A stretch of DNA of 64,000 nucleotides. Origin: Seminibacterium arietis. Lineage in GTDB: Bacteria; Pseudomonadota; Gammaproteobacteria; Enterobacterales; Pasteurellaceae. A program made the translations under genes and the position numbers. Under the pieces are notes generated by a model. It was not told where the DNA came from. It worked only from the letters and a program-made list of their open reading frames with translations, and did no database searches. Positions 55,021 through 63,993 of the stretch are shown one piece after another; within the stretch, counting starts at the first letter, position 1, and each line of letters opens with the position of its first letter. The stretch covers positions 248,001-312,000 of the forward strand of contig NZ_JBHTJN010000004.1 of assembly GCF_042675725.1 (NCBI RefSeq). The letters run 5' to 3'.

Positions 55021-56244
55021 CTATTTCTTAAATATATAACTACCGTTAGCTTGTCTAATAAAACGGCTACCATTAAGCAAATGAAGCTCCGTTACCCGAC
55101 CTTCTGAGTTCACTACAACTTTCACTTTATCGCCCGCTTTAAAACTACTTAATATATTGCCTGCGTTTTTTGCTTTTGTCATCGCATTCACATCCGCAAT
55201 ATTTAAATTATTATTCCGAAAAACCTGCATTAGTGAATTACCTTGTGGTATGTTGAGCGTTTTTACATTTGCCTTACTGTTTACTTTAGTTTTTTCTCTT
55301 TTTTCTTTATTTTTTGGAATAGGCTTAGCTTCTATTACTGGAGCGGTTACTTTTTCTTCTTTATTCACTTTACTATGCTGTGATGTTGTAGCTTTCACTT
55401 CCGTTTTTTGTTTTTGCTCTAATGATTTGTTCGTTACCGTTTTAGTTGCAGGCATTGGAGCTGGTGCTATTACCTGTTTATGAGCTGATGTATTTTCTTC
55501 AACTATTGGGCTTTGTTGTACTGGTGTTTCAACTTTTTCTGTGATAACAGCTTGTTGTTGAACACTATTTTCATCAGTTTTATTATCAACCAAACTATCA
55601 TTAGGAAGATCCGTTTTATCTTCAATATGCTTTGTTAGTAGTAAATTGTTCTGGCTATGTGTTATCTCTAACACATTTTTTGTTGAATCAGTATCATCCA
55701 AAGATTGAAATTGCGTTGGAATACTGTGATCAGCTTGCTCAAAATAATGTACAGTTTCTGTATCAGGTTTTAACCATGACATAATTAATAAAATGATGAC
55801 AATCAGCAATAACACAATGAATACACGACGATATTTTGGTGGTAATTTTTGCAAGATCACCCAATTCTCAGGGCTTTTCAACATTGTTGTTGAGATTTTA
55901 GGCTCTTTTTTCTCTCCATTCAGAACAGACGAAGAATTTTCACTCGATGCTGCCTCATTCTCTGCTGTCACAGTAGCAATAACAGGCTCTGTCACATCTT
56001 CTTTTTCATTTTCAATTTCAGTAGAGTCAGCTAGATTTGATTTTTTAGTTTTCTCAAGATTGGATTGGTTGTTACTTTTTTTGACAAAACGAAACAAAAG
56101 TGAGTTTATTTTTTCCCCAAAAGAATTTGTTGATTCAATAGGTTTTTTCCGAGTAATAGGTTCAATCTGACTGAAACCTAAATCTAATTCCTTTTGTGCT
56201 GGCTGATTTTCTGATATTAATTCATTCTCATTTTGCCCGTTCAT
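55021..56244 (-). CDS. oapA: Opacity-associated protein OapA-like
   Basis: A 407-residue protein from ATG 56244; a TTG 15 nt upstream also lies in frame. Layout: acidic, low-complexity cytoplasmic N-terminus (about 1-135), one membrane segment (about 140-157), a long Ala/Lys/Val-rich periplasmic linker, and a C-terminal LysM-like OapA domain (about 320-407) with NIADVNAMTKAKNAG and FKAGDKVKVVVNSEGR. In H. influenzae OapA gives colony opacity and epithelial adherence. The usual partner oapB is not adjacent; rdgC is convergent instead. Confidence 0.85.
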   Translation of the reverse strand: MNGQNENELISENQPAQKELDLGFSQIEPITRKKPIESTNSFGEKINSLLFRFVKKSNNQSNLEKTKKSNLADSTEIENEKEDVTEPVIATVTAENEAASSENSSSVLNGEKKEPKISTTMLKSPENWVILQKLPPKYRRVFIVLLLIVIILLIMSWLKPDTETVHYFEQADHSIPTQFQSLDDTDSTKNVLEITHSQNNLLLTKHIEDKTDLPNDSLVDNKTDENSVQQQAVITEKVETPVQQSPIVEENTSAHKQVIAPAPMPATKTVTNKSLEQKQKTEVKATTSQHSKVNKEEKVTAPVIEAKPIPKNKEKREKTKVNSKANVKTLNIPQGNSLMQVFRNNNLNIADVNAMTKAKNAGNILSSFKAGDKVKVVVNSEGRVTELHLLNGSRFIRQANGSYIFKK

Positions 56245-56385
56245 TATGAAATACCCCAATAATATTAATAAAAAATGTATTTTAACACTATATTCAAAGC
56301 ACTGTGAGTTTCATTTTAAAGGATCTTCAAGTATTTGACTATAGCACGCCTATTTATTGTTTCGTGCTACTTCTGTCCGTCTCGT

Positions 56386-57174
56386 TTATTTCAGTAATTC
56401 TTCATTTTTCTTATGAATCCATTTACCATATTTTTTATCAATATATTGGAAATATTCATTACTAAAAGTCCCTTGAGAACATGTCAATTTATCAATACGA
56501 CTATTCACTTGCTGGTCTTGCAAAGCTTGATTCAGTGTCACAGGTCCCGTTAAATAAAAAACACCGCCGTCAATGCGTTTTGCTTCAATATTATCTACAA
56601 TAATATCTAACGTTCGTTTTAAAAACGGATTACCTTTCTCTGAAGCTAAAAAGAAATTAGTGTATTTATCACGACGAGTGATCACTACTTCTGTATCATC
56701 AGGGTGAATAATTGACGACAAACTCCATACTAACTGCCCGTCAATATCCATATACACTCCACCTTCAGAATATAAAACAAAAACTCGCCAAAAATCAGCT
56801 TGGGCTGCACCATCTGTTAACTGGCTATAAGCTTTTACAACGCGTTCATCCGCATTCGCTTTTATATATTCCAAACGTTCTTCTGTACTCACATAACGAT
56901 AATCATAACTCAATGACATTAATCGATTAAACAAATAATTACAGTAAATTGGCAATGTTACTTTATTACTATAATTAGTTTGCCAAATCGTTTTATTAAT
57001 TTTATTTATCGTCTTTGATTGACATTTTGCAGGGCTAAATTTAGGAATAGTGAACCGTTTTTTAGGAAAAACAAAGTGAAAAGGATAACTAAGAATCTTC
57101 ACAATGTTACCCAATAATCTAGTTAAACCGTTCGAAATTAGAATTAGAGATTGATATTTTACTTTGTTTTGCAT
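56386..57174 (-). CDS. Glycosyltransferase, GT32-like (DXD family)
   Basis: A 262-residue protein with KTIWQTNYSN at about 61-70, QADFWRVFVLYSEGGVYMDI at 125-144 and the DXD pair D143 and D145 that binds Mn-nucleotide sugar. This is the GT32/OCH1-like layout. A hydrophobic, basic stretch at 8-40 could touch the membrane. It is flanked by AT-rich noncoding DNA and housekeeping genes, with no other glycosyltransferase. A role in LPS or capsule decoration is likely but the sugar and acceptor cannot be told. Confidence 0.8.
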   Translation of the reverse strand: MQNKVKYQSLILISNGLTRLLGNIVKILSYPFHFVFPKKRFTIPKFSPAKCQSKTINKINKTIWQTNYSNKVTLPIYCNYLFNRLMSLSYDYRYVSTEERLEYIKANADERVVKAYSQLTDGAAQADFWRVFVLYSEGGVYMDIDGQLVWSLSSIIHPDDTEVVITRRDKYTNFFLASEKGNPFLKRTLDIIVDNIEAKRIDGGVFYLTGPVTLNQALQDQQVNSRIDKLTCSQGTFSNEYFQYIDKKYGKWIHKKNEELLK

Positions 57175-57388
57175 TGACTAACCTCAAAATAAAAAATAAC
57201 TCTACTAAAATTTATCAAGTTATTAATAATCGCTTATAAAGAAAAATGTGGTTAAATTCAACGTTTATTGATTATTCTTCACTAGTATCTTCGTTAAAAT
57301 AAAACCTATGACTTTTCTTTCAATAATGTGTTAGCACATAGAGTAGCACAATTAAAAAACAAACTCAGCTTAAAAATTTGATAAAACA

Positions 57389-57428
57389 CACCGCACTTTT
57401 ACTATCAGTATCTAGCAAAAATGCGGTC
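57389..57428 (-). terminator. Probable terminator after ilvA, USS-derived
   Basis: The arms CACCGCACTTTT-side (57389 on) and AAAAATGCGGT-side (to 57427) pair with one mismatch around a 15-nt loop. On the minus strand GTGTTTTATC follows. It lies near the ilvA stop and ends the ilv operon. Confidence 0.5.
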
Positions 57429-57439
57429 ATTTTTCTAAT

Positions 57440-58975
57440 TTATCCTAAAAAATACTGATAGGCTGGGCTTGTGCTTACATCTTGATAAGTGTAACCCAAC
57501 TCTTCTAAGTGTTGGTTGAAACGCAGCTCATCATGTTCATCTAATTGAAACCCTGCAAGCACATTACCATAGTCTGCACCATGAGCACGATAATGGAAAA
57601 GTGAAATATTCCAATGAGTACCGAGCATCTCTAAGAACTTCAGTAAAGCACCTTTTTGTTCAGGAAATTCAAAACTATATAACCGCTCTTTGGCTTCACT
57701 AGATGAGCGTCCACCAATCATGTAACGAATGTGAGTTTTTGCCACATCATCATCAGATAAATCTATTACCGTATAACTATTTTGTTGCAACATTTTGATA
57801 ATATCTATCTTTTCTAATTCACCGCTCACTCTAACACCGACGAAAATACAAGCCTGTTTTTGATCTGCATAACGATAATTAAATTCCGTTACTGCACGAT
57901 CACCTAACAAATAACAAAAACGTAAGAAACTGCCTTTTTCCTCTGGAATAGTTACTGCCAACATTGCTTCATGCTTCTCGCCAATTTCACACCGCTCTGA
58001 TACATAACGCAGAGTATGAAAATTCAAATTTGCACCTGATAATACATTAATCAAAGTTTCACCTTTGATGTTATGTTCTTTAACATATTTTTTTAACCCA
58101 GCAAGAGATAAAGCACCTGACGGCTCAGCTACTGCACGTACGTTTTCAAACATATCTTTCATTGCCGCACAGATTTCATCACTGCTCACTAGTACTACAT
58201 CATCAACATATTTTTGACATAACCTGAATGTTTCATCGCCAATACGTTTTACTGCTACCCCATCAGCAAACAAGCCAACTCGCTCTAAATTAATAGGCTT
58301 TCCTGCTTTAAGTGCTTCATACAAACAAGCCGAATCCTTGCTTTCCACACCTATCACTTTAATTTCTGGAATCAGCTGTTTGATCAATACAGCAATTCCC
58401 GCGATCAAGCCACCTCCACCTACAGGCACAAAAATACGATCAATATGAGTATTTTGCTGTAACAGCTCCATGGCTAATGAGCCTTGTCCTGCAATCACGG
58501 CTGGATGATCAAAGGGCGGTATAAAAATCATTTTTTTAGTTTCTGCTAATTCAATCGCTTTCGCTTTAGCTTCATCAAAATTTATACCGTGCAATAAGAC
58601 TTCGCCACCAAAAGATTTTACTGCTTCCACTTTTATAGCGGGTGTATTTTTCGGCATGACAATTAAGGCTTTAAAACCGAGTTTTTTTGCCGATAATGCA
58701 ACACCTTGAGCATGATTCCCAGCAGATGCGGCAATAACTCCAGCACTTTTTTGCTGTTGGGTTAAACCTGAAATCATTGCGTATGCTCCACGTAATTTAA
58801 AACTGTGTACGGGTTGGTGATCTTCACGTTTTACAAAAATTTGATTTTCTAAACGCTCTGATAACTTTGGCATTCCTTGAAGTGGAGTAATTCTAGCCAA
58901 ATCATAAACTTTTGAACTCAACACTGCTTTTAAATATTCAGCACTCGTTGGCTGATTGGATAAATGGTATGTCAT
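57440..58975 (-). CDS. ilvA: Threonine dehydratase (biosynthetic)
   Basis: Converts threonine to 2-oxobutyrate for isoleucine. Start ATG 58975 (MTYHLSNQPTSAEYLKAVLS) with AAGGAA upstream, 511 residues. The PLP lysine is K60 in VHSFKLRG, and VPVGGGGLIAGIAV binds the cofactor phosphate. Two ACT-like regulatory domains (about 330-505) carry the isoleucine/valine allosteric sites, so this is the biosynthetic form. Last gene of the ilv operon. Confidence 0.96.
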   Translation of the reverse strand: MTYHLSNQPTSAEYLKAVLSSKVYDLARITPLQGMPKLSERLENQIFVKREDHQPVHSFKLRGAYAMISGLTQQQKSAGVIAASAGNHAQGVALSAKKLGFKALIVMPKNTPAIKVEAVKSFGGEVLLHGINFDEAKAKAIELAETKKMIFIPPFDHPAVIAGQGSLAMELLQQNTHIDRIFVPVGGGGLIAGIAVLIKQLIPEIKVIGVESKDSACLYEALKAGKPINLERVGLFADGVAVKRIGDETFRLCQKYVDDVVLVSSDEICAAMKDMFENVRAVAEPSGALSLAGLKKYVKEHNIKGETLINVLSGANLNFHTLRYVSERCEIGEKHEAMLAVTIPEEKGSFLRFCYLLGDRAVTEFNYRYADQKQACIFVGVRVSGELEKIDIIKMLQQNSYTVIDLSDDDVAKTHIRYMIGGRSSSEAKERLYSFEFPEQKGALLKFLEMLGTHWNISLFHYRAHGADYGNVLAGFQLDEHDELRFNQHLEELGYTYQDVSTSPAYQYFLG

Positions 58976-58989
58976 ATTTCCTTCCAATT

Positions 58990-59017
58990 AAAGTGCGGTC
59001 ATTTTATACCGCACTTT
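58990..59017 (-). repeat. Inverted USS pair between ilvD and ilvA
   Basis: AAAGTGCGGT and ACCGCACTTT surround 8 nt. On the minus strand the tail after the stem is AATTGG, so termination would be weak. It may stabilise the upstream mRNA end. Confidence 0.7.
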
Positions 59018-59027
59018 TTGTTAATTA

Positions 59028-60863
59028 TTAAATTTTGCTTTTATCACGAACCGCTCCTTTATCTGCGGAAGTAGCAAAATGACCATAGACTTTTAATGCA
59101 AAAGAAACTTCACGTTGACGATGAACTGGCTTCCAGCCTTTTTTATCTTGTTCTACACGACGTTGAGCCAACTCATCATCAGATACTGCCAGCTGAATGC
59201 TACGATTTGGAATATCAATATCAATAATGTCACCATCTCTAACCAAACCGATAATCCCTCCTGCTGCCGCTTCAGGAGAGCAATGACCAATAGAAAGCCC
59301 TGATGTACCACCTGAAAAACGACCATCTGTTAATAATGCACAGGCTTTACCTAGTCCCATTGACTTCAAATAACTGGTTGGATAAAGCATTTCTTGCATG
59401 CCAGGTCCACCTTTTGGACCTTCATAGCGGATAACAACTACATCTCCAGCTTGTACCCGACCACCTAAAATCCCTGCTACCGCGTCTTCTTGGCTTTCAA
59501 ACACAATCGCTTTGCCTCTAAACTTTAAGATAGACTCATCAACTCCAGCAGTTTTTACAATACAGCCATCTAGAGCAATATTACCTGACAGCATTGCTAA
59601 CCCACCATCTTGACTATAAGCAAACTTCTTACTGCGAATACAACCGTTTTGTCGATCATTATCTACAGTATCCCAACGACATTCTTGTGAAAAAGCTTGT
59701 GTAGTTCGAATACCTGCAGGACCTGCACGGAAAAATTTGTGTACTTCCTCATCTTGCGTAAGTGTAATATCGTATTTTTGAATTTGCTCCGCCATAGATA
59801 AACCTAAAACGGTACGAGCATCAACATTTAGCAAATCCGCACGGTGTAATTCACCTAAAATAGCCATAATCCCACCTGCTCGGTGTACATCTTCCATATG
59901 ATATTTAGTAGTATTAGGAGCGACTTTACTTAAGCAAGGTACTTTACGAGATAAACGATCAATATCTGCCATAGTAAAATCCACATCGGCTTCTTGGGCC
60001 GCTGCCAACAAATGTAGCACGGTATTAGTTGATCCCCCCATCGCAATATCTAAACTCATCGCATTCTCAAATGCTGCTTTAGTCGCAATAGAACGTGGTA
60101 ATACAGAATAGTCATCTTGTTGATAAAATTTACGACATAACTCAACTATTTGTGTTCCTGCATTTAAAAATAATTGTTTTCGGTCAACATGAGTAGCTAA
60201 ACAGGAACCATTACCTGGTAAACTTAAACCTAGAGCTTCCGTTAAACAATTCATCGAATTTGCAGTAAACATGCCTGAACAAGAGCCACAGGTTGGACAT
60301 GCAGACCGTTCTACGGATTGAACATCTAAATCCGATACATTTTTATCCGCACTTTTAATCATTGCATCAATTAAATCCAATTTAATTAGTTGATCAGACA
60401 ATTTAGTTTTGCCTGCTTCCATAGGTCCACCTGACACAAATACTGTTGGAATATTTAATCGCATCGCTGCCATTAACATACCAGGGGTAATTTTATCGCA
60501 GTTAGAAATACAGACCATTGCATCTGCACAATGTGCATTCACCATATATTCAACGCTATCAGCTATAAGATCTCGAGATGGCAAAGAATACAACATGCCA
60601 CCATGCCCCATCGCAATACCGTCATCAACAGCAATCGTATTAAATTCTTTTGCCACACCACCAGCTTGCTCAATTTGAGCCACAACTAATTGCCCAATAT
60701 CTTTTAAATGTACATGGCCAGGTACAAATTGAGTGAATGAATTTACTACTGCAATAATCGGCTTACCGAAATCATTTTCTTTCATTCCCGTAGCTCGCCA
60801 TAAAGCTCTTGCCCCCGCCATATTGCGACCTTGTGTACTAGTCGCCGATCTTAATTTAGGCAT
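59028..60863 (-). CDS. ilvD: Dihydroxy-acid dehydratase
   Basis: Third common step of branched-chain amino acid synthesis; iron-sulfur dehydratase. Start ATG 60863 (MPKLRSATSTQGRNMAGARA) with GGAGAG upstream, giving 611 residues. Cluster cysteines are in VCISNCDKITPGML and SACPTCGSCSGMFTANSMNC, the two signature blocks; LLTDGRFSGGTSGLSIGHCS is the C-terminal one. It lies between ilvM and ilvA. Confidence 0.97.
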   Translation of the reverse strand: MPKLRSATSTQGRNMAGARALWRATGMKENDFGKPIIAVVNSFTQFVPGHVHLKDIGQLVVAQIEQAGGVAKEFNTIAVDDGIAMGHGGMLYSLPSRDLIADSVEYMVNAHCADAMVCISNCDKITPGMLMAAMRLNIPTVFVSGGPMEAGKTKLSDQLIKLDLIDAMIKSADKNVSDLDVQSVERSACPTCGSCSGMFTANSMNCLTEALGLSLPGNGSCLATHVDRKQLFLNAGTQIVELCRKFYQQDDYSVLPRSIATKAAFENAMSLDIAMGGSTNTVLHLLAAAQEADVDFTMADIDRLSRKVPCLSKVAPNTTKYHMEDVHRAGGIMAILGELHRADLLNVDARTVLGLSMAEQIQKYDITLTQDEEVHKFFRAGPAGIRTTQAFSQECRWDTVDNDRQNGCIRSKKFAYSQDGGLAMLSGNIALDGCIVKTAGVDESILKFRGKAIVFESQEDAVAGILGGRVQAGDVVVIRYEGPKGGPGMQEMLYPTSYLKSMGLGKACALLTDGRFSGGTSGLSIGHCSPEAAAGGIIGLVRDGDIIDIDIPNRSIQLAVSDDELAQRRVEQDKKGWKPVHRQREVSFALKVYGHFATSADKGAVRDKSKI

Positions 60864-60915
60864 AATCTCTCCAAGTAAAAAACATAAATTCAAAAATAGT
60901 TAAAAAGTATGATGA

Positions 60916-61140
60916 TTAAATCTGTTTTAACTTTACCATGTCTGGCAACTTAATTAGTTGATTTACTAACAATTCCACCGCTCTTTTACTCTGAATACGA
61001 AGCTGTAAATCAATTTGATTTTCATCAGTTTTACTTTTTAAATCAATCACATCATAACCACGATGCCGCACAACGCGTAAAATTCGCTCTAACGTTTCTG
61101 GACGTTTATTAAATATCATAGACAATTCATATTGCTTCAT
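60916..61140 (-). CDS. ilvM: Acetolactate synthase II small subunit
   Basis: A 74-residue ACT-type regulatory subunit that partners IlvG. It starts MKQYELSMIFNKRPETLERI and has VVRHRGYDVIDLK. The short length (E. coli IlvM is 87) is normal for isozyme II and differs from the longer IlvN/IlvH. RBS GGAG precedes the ATG; it is 13 nt after ilvG. Confidence 0.94.
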   Translation of the reverse strand: MKQYELSMIFNKRPETLERILRVVRHRGYDVIDLKSKTDENQIDLQLRIQSKRAVELLVNQLIKLPDMVKLKQI

Positions 61141-61153
61141 TTTTTACTCCTTT

Positions 61154-62800
61154 CTAACCTTCTAACATATCTGTATTACACGCATTTGGTGGCACAAGTG
61201 GCCATACATTTTCTTCTGCTGGAATACAAACATGCAGCAAATAACTTTCTTGTGCTGCAAATAAACGGTCCAATGCTCCATCGACATCATTTCCTATTTC
61301 TATGCGTTCACCTTGTATTCCAAAAGCAGAAGCAAGTGTAATGAAATCAGGGTTATCATCTAAAATTGTATTACTGTGACGAGCTTGGAAAAACAGCGTT
61401 TGCCATTGTCTTACCATGCCTAAACGTTGATTATCCAACAAAATTATTTTGATCGGTGTTTTTGCTCGTTTGATCGTTCCAAGCTCTTGAATATTCATCA
61501 TAATTGAGCCATCTCCTGTGATCAAAATAACTTCATCATTTGACCGCACTTTTTTCGCCCCAATAGCAGCAGGCAAACCAAATCCCATCGTGCCAAAACC
61601 TGCTGAAGTAATGTAATTTTCAGGTGCATAATGACGCATATGCTGTGCTGACCACATCTGATGCTGCCCTACATCTGTTACGACAATCGAATTATTATCT
61701 TTTCGATTAGAAACCGTATTCAACAACCACCAAGGATTGATAGGTTTATAGCCTTCATTCGCTGTATAACAAAAATCAAATTGAGCTTTTAATTGAACAA
61801 TTTTTTTCTGCCATTCCGCAATTTCTAGTGGAATTGTAAGTGCATAAAAAATTTCATTTAAATCTCCACGTAATGCCACATCAGGTTGGCGTAATTTACC
61901 AAGTTCAGCAATATCAATATCACAATGCACGACTTTCGCATTAGGGGCAAAAGTGTCTAAATTTCCTGTTACACGGTCATCAAATCTCGCACCGAATACC
62001 AATAACAAATCAGCCTCTTGCATAGCAAGATTTGCTGCTTTTGTTCCATGCATACCAATCATTCCCATATAATAAGGACTGTCAGGAGATACTGTTCCTA
62101 AACCTTTCAAAGTAGAAACTGCTGGAATCTGAGTTACGCTTAGAAAATTTCGCAAAGCAGGCACCGCGTTTGCCATACCGACACCACCACCAACATAGGC
62201 AATTGGATGTTTTGCTTGCTTCAACAGTTCTACTGCTTGCTGTACTTTTTCTGCTGGAAGTGCGGTTGGTTTTTCTATTGGAAATGTGAATGGCTGCAAA
62301 TTTGTTTCGGCAAATTGAATATCTTTAGGAATATCAATTAGTACAGGACCAGGACGTCCACTTCGTGCGATTTGAAAAGCTTTAGCGAAGATTTCAGGTA
62401 GTTCATCAATGCTTTGTACAATAAAACTATGTTTCGTACAAGCTAAAGATAAACCTAATACGTCAGCTTCTTGAAAAGCATCTGTTCCAATAAAGGAGGA
62501 GGCTACTTGTCCAGTAATCGCAACAATTGGAATTGAATCCATTAAAGCATCACCTAATCCTGTAATCAAATTTGTTGCACCAGGACCCGATGTAGCAATA
62601 CAAACGCCCACGTTACCACTTGCTCTAGCATAACCAATTGCCGCCATCGTTGCCCCTTGCTCATTACGACAAAGTAAATGATCTAAACCTGAGTCATAAA
62701 TTGCATCATATACTGGCATAATCGCTCCACCAGGATAACCAAAAACAGTTCTAACATCATGTGCTTTTAAACATTCCGTGACTAATCTCGCTCCATTCAT
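61154..62800 (-). CDS. ilvG: Acetolactate synthase II large subunit
   Basis: TPP enzyme making acetolactate and acetohydroxybutyrate. I choose ATG 62800 (MNGARLVTECLKAHDVRTVF), 548 residues as in E. coli IlvG, with AAGGTGAG upstream; a GTG 9 nt up is also open. Catalytic E47 is in CRNEQGA. The TPP motif GDGSIMMNIQELGTI lies near 435. The gene is intact, unlike E. coli K-12 ilvG. It follows the ilvL attenuator and is controlled by it. Confidence 0.96.
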   Translation of the reverse strand: MNGARLVTECLKAHDVRTVFGYPGGAIMPVYDAIYDSGLDHLLCRNEQGATMAAIGYARASGNVGVCIATSGPGATNLITGLGDALMDSIPIVAITGQVASSFIGTDAFQEADVLGLSLACTKHSFIVQSIDELPEIFAKAFQIARSGRPGPVLIDIPKDIQFAETNLQPFTFPIEKPTALPAEKVQQAVELLKQAKHPIAYVGGGVGMANAVPALRNFLSVTQIPAVSTLKGLGTVSPDSPYYMGMIGMHGTKAANLAMQEADLLLVFGARFDDRVTGNLDTFAPNAKVVHCDIDIAELGKLRQPDVALRGDLNEIFYALTIPLEIAEWQKKIVQLKAQFDFCYTANEGYKPINPWWLLNTVSNRKDNNSIVVTDVGQHQMWSAQHMRHYAPENYITSAGFGTMGFGLPAAIGAKKVRSNDEVILITGDGSIMMNIQELGTIKRAKTPIKIILLDNQRLGMVRQWQTLFFQARHSNTILDDNPDFITLASAFGIQGERIEIGNDVDGALDRLFAAQESYLLHVCIPAEENVWPLVPPNACNTDMLEG

Positions 62801-62836
62801 TTCACTCACCTTATTATTTATTTTTCAAATACAAAA

Positions 62837-62861
62837 AGCCCCTCGATAATTGCGAGGGGCT
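62837..62861 (-). terminator. Attenuator terminator of the ilv operon
   Basis: The 9-bp GC-rich stem AGCCCCTCG / CGAGGGGCT with a 7-nt loop is followed on the minus strand by TTTTTG. It lies 20 nt after the ilvL stop and 36 nt before ilvG. Its strand 3 (CCTCGC) can pair with GCGAGG in the ilvL coding end, giving an antiterminator. Confidence 0.93.
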
Positions 62862-62880
62862 ACAAATATTAAGAATTTAA

Positions 62881-62973
62881 CTACATTCTAGATACCAGCA
62901 AGCACCTCGCAGTGATAATAATCACCACGAGGTTAATAATAATACTGAATACTGAAAGTAGATTTTTCATCAT
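62881..62973 (-). CDS. ilvL: ilv operon leader peptide
   Basis: A 30-codon ORF read from ATG 62973 to TAG, beginning MMKNLLSVFSIIINLVVIII. It has 6 Ile, 5 Leu and 4 Val codons, half of the peptide, clustered in the middle. Stalling for lack of any branched-chain aminoacyl-tRNA would prevent hairpin 1:2 (CCTCG...CGAGG, 62905-62932) and allow the antiterminator. Too short for ordinary gene calling. Two Met codons open it; the RBS is weak. A second promoter upstream could not be fixed. Confidence 0.93.
   Translation of the reverse strand: MMKNLLSVFSIIINLVVIIITARCLLVSRM
62905..62932 (-). promoter_or_regulatory. Pause hairpin 1:2 of the ilv attenuator
   Basis: CCTCG and CGAGG at the ends, with GTGAT/ATCAC inside, make a stem inside the ilvL reading frame. 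Its distal strand overlaps GCGAGG, which can instead pair with the terminator's CCTCGC. The three alternative pairings are complete. Confidence 0.85.
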
Positions 62974-63161
62974 ATTGTAAAAAAAATTGCTAAATAGAAA
63001 TTCAAAACTTCACTGATGTCTATATAAATAACACATATTAGCTATAAAAGAAATATTTTTTTAAAATTTATCCGTGATAAAAAATTTTCAAAGAAAAAGC
63101 AAAGCACGATAATTTAGATTATAATTCAAAGTAGATTGCAAATTTATATCAGGAAAAAATA

Positions 63162-63980
63162 ATGTTTTCACTTCCTTTTCGTGCCGTAATATCAGACTTA
63201 GATGGCACATTACTAAATGCAAATCATATGATTGGTCAGTTCACTATTGAGACGTTAGAAAAACTAGCCAAGCACAATATTGATATTATTCTTGCAACGG
63301 GTCGAAATTACATTGATGTATCGTCTATTTTAACTAAAATTAATACAAATCATGCTGTTATGATCACTTCTAATGGAGCTAGAGTACATAATTTGCAAGG
63401 AGAACGGCTACTTGCAAATAACGTCCCCGAACAAATAGCACTTGAAATTATGCAATTGCCTTTTGATCAAGAGAACGTTTGCTTTAACACTTATCAAGAT
63501 GATGGCTGGTTTATCAATAAAGATGTACCACAGTTATCAAAATTCCATCAGGATTCTGGATTTCAATACCAAGTAGTTGATTTTAAAAAACATCATGCAA
63601 GTGGCGTAGAAAAATTATTTTTTATTGGACGTACACCACAAGATTTGTTAGCTATTGAACATCAGCTTGAAAATCAATTTCATGATCAAATCACGTTAAC
63701 TTATTCTCTGCCTAATTGTCTTGAAATCATGAACAAAAATGTATCGAAAGCAACCGCACTTTTAGAAGTACTCGCTAAACGTGACTATGGAGTAGAACAA
63801 TGTATTGCTTTCGGTGATGGCATGAATGATTTAGAAATGCTCAGCATAGTGAAAAAAGGTTGTATCATGCACAACGCAGATCAACGTTTAAAATCTCACT
63901 TACCGCAATTAGAACAAATTGGTAGCAATCAACATGAAGCAGTAGCAAGCTATTTACGAGCAATTTTTGCTATTAATTAA
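63162..63980 (+). CDS. Cof-type HAD phosphatase
   Basis: A 272-residue HAD IIB (Cof/YbjI-type) sugar-phosphate or flavin-phosphate phosphatase. Motif I is D12-x-D14 in ISDLDGTLL. The alpha/beta C2 cap lies at about 85-185, and motif IV is GDGMNDLEMLSIV. Substrates of this family are broad and not readable. It is divergent from the ilv operon and preceded by CAGGAAA. RBS of the next gene begins 1 nt after its stop, so it is likely first in an operon. Confidence 0.88.
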   Translation: MFSLPFRAVISDLDGTLLNANHMIGQFTIETLEKLAKHNIDIILATGRNYIDVSSILTKINTNHAVMITSNGARVHNLQGERLLANNVPEQIALEIMQLPFDQENVCFNTYQDDGWFINKDVPQLSKFHQDSGFQYQVVDFKKHHASGVEKLFFIGRTPQDLLAIEHQLENQFHDQITLTYSLPNCLEIMNKNVSKATALLEVLAKRDYGVEQCIAFGDGMNDLEMLSIVKKGCIMHNADQRLKSHLPQLEQIGSNQHEAVASYLRAIFAIN

Positions 63981-63993
63981 AAAGGAAGTAAAA

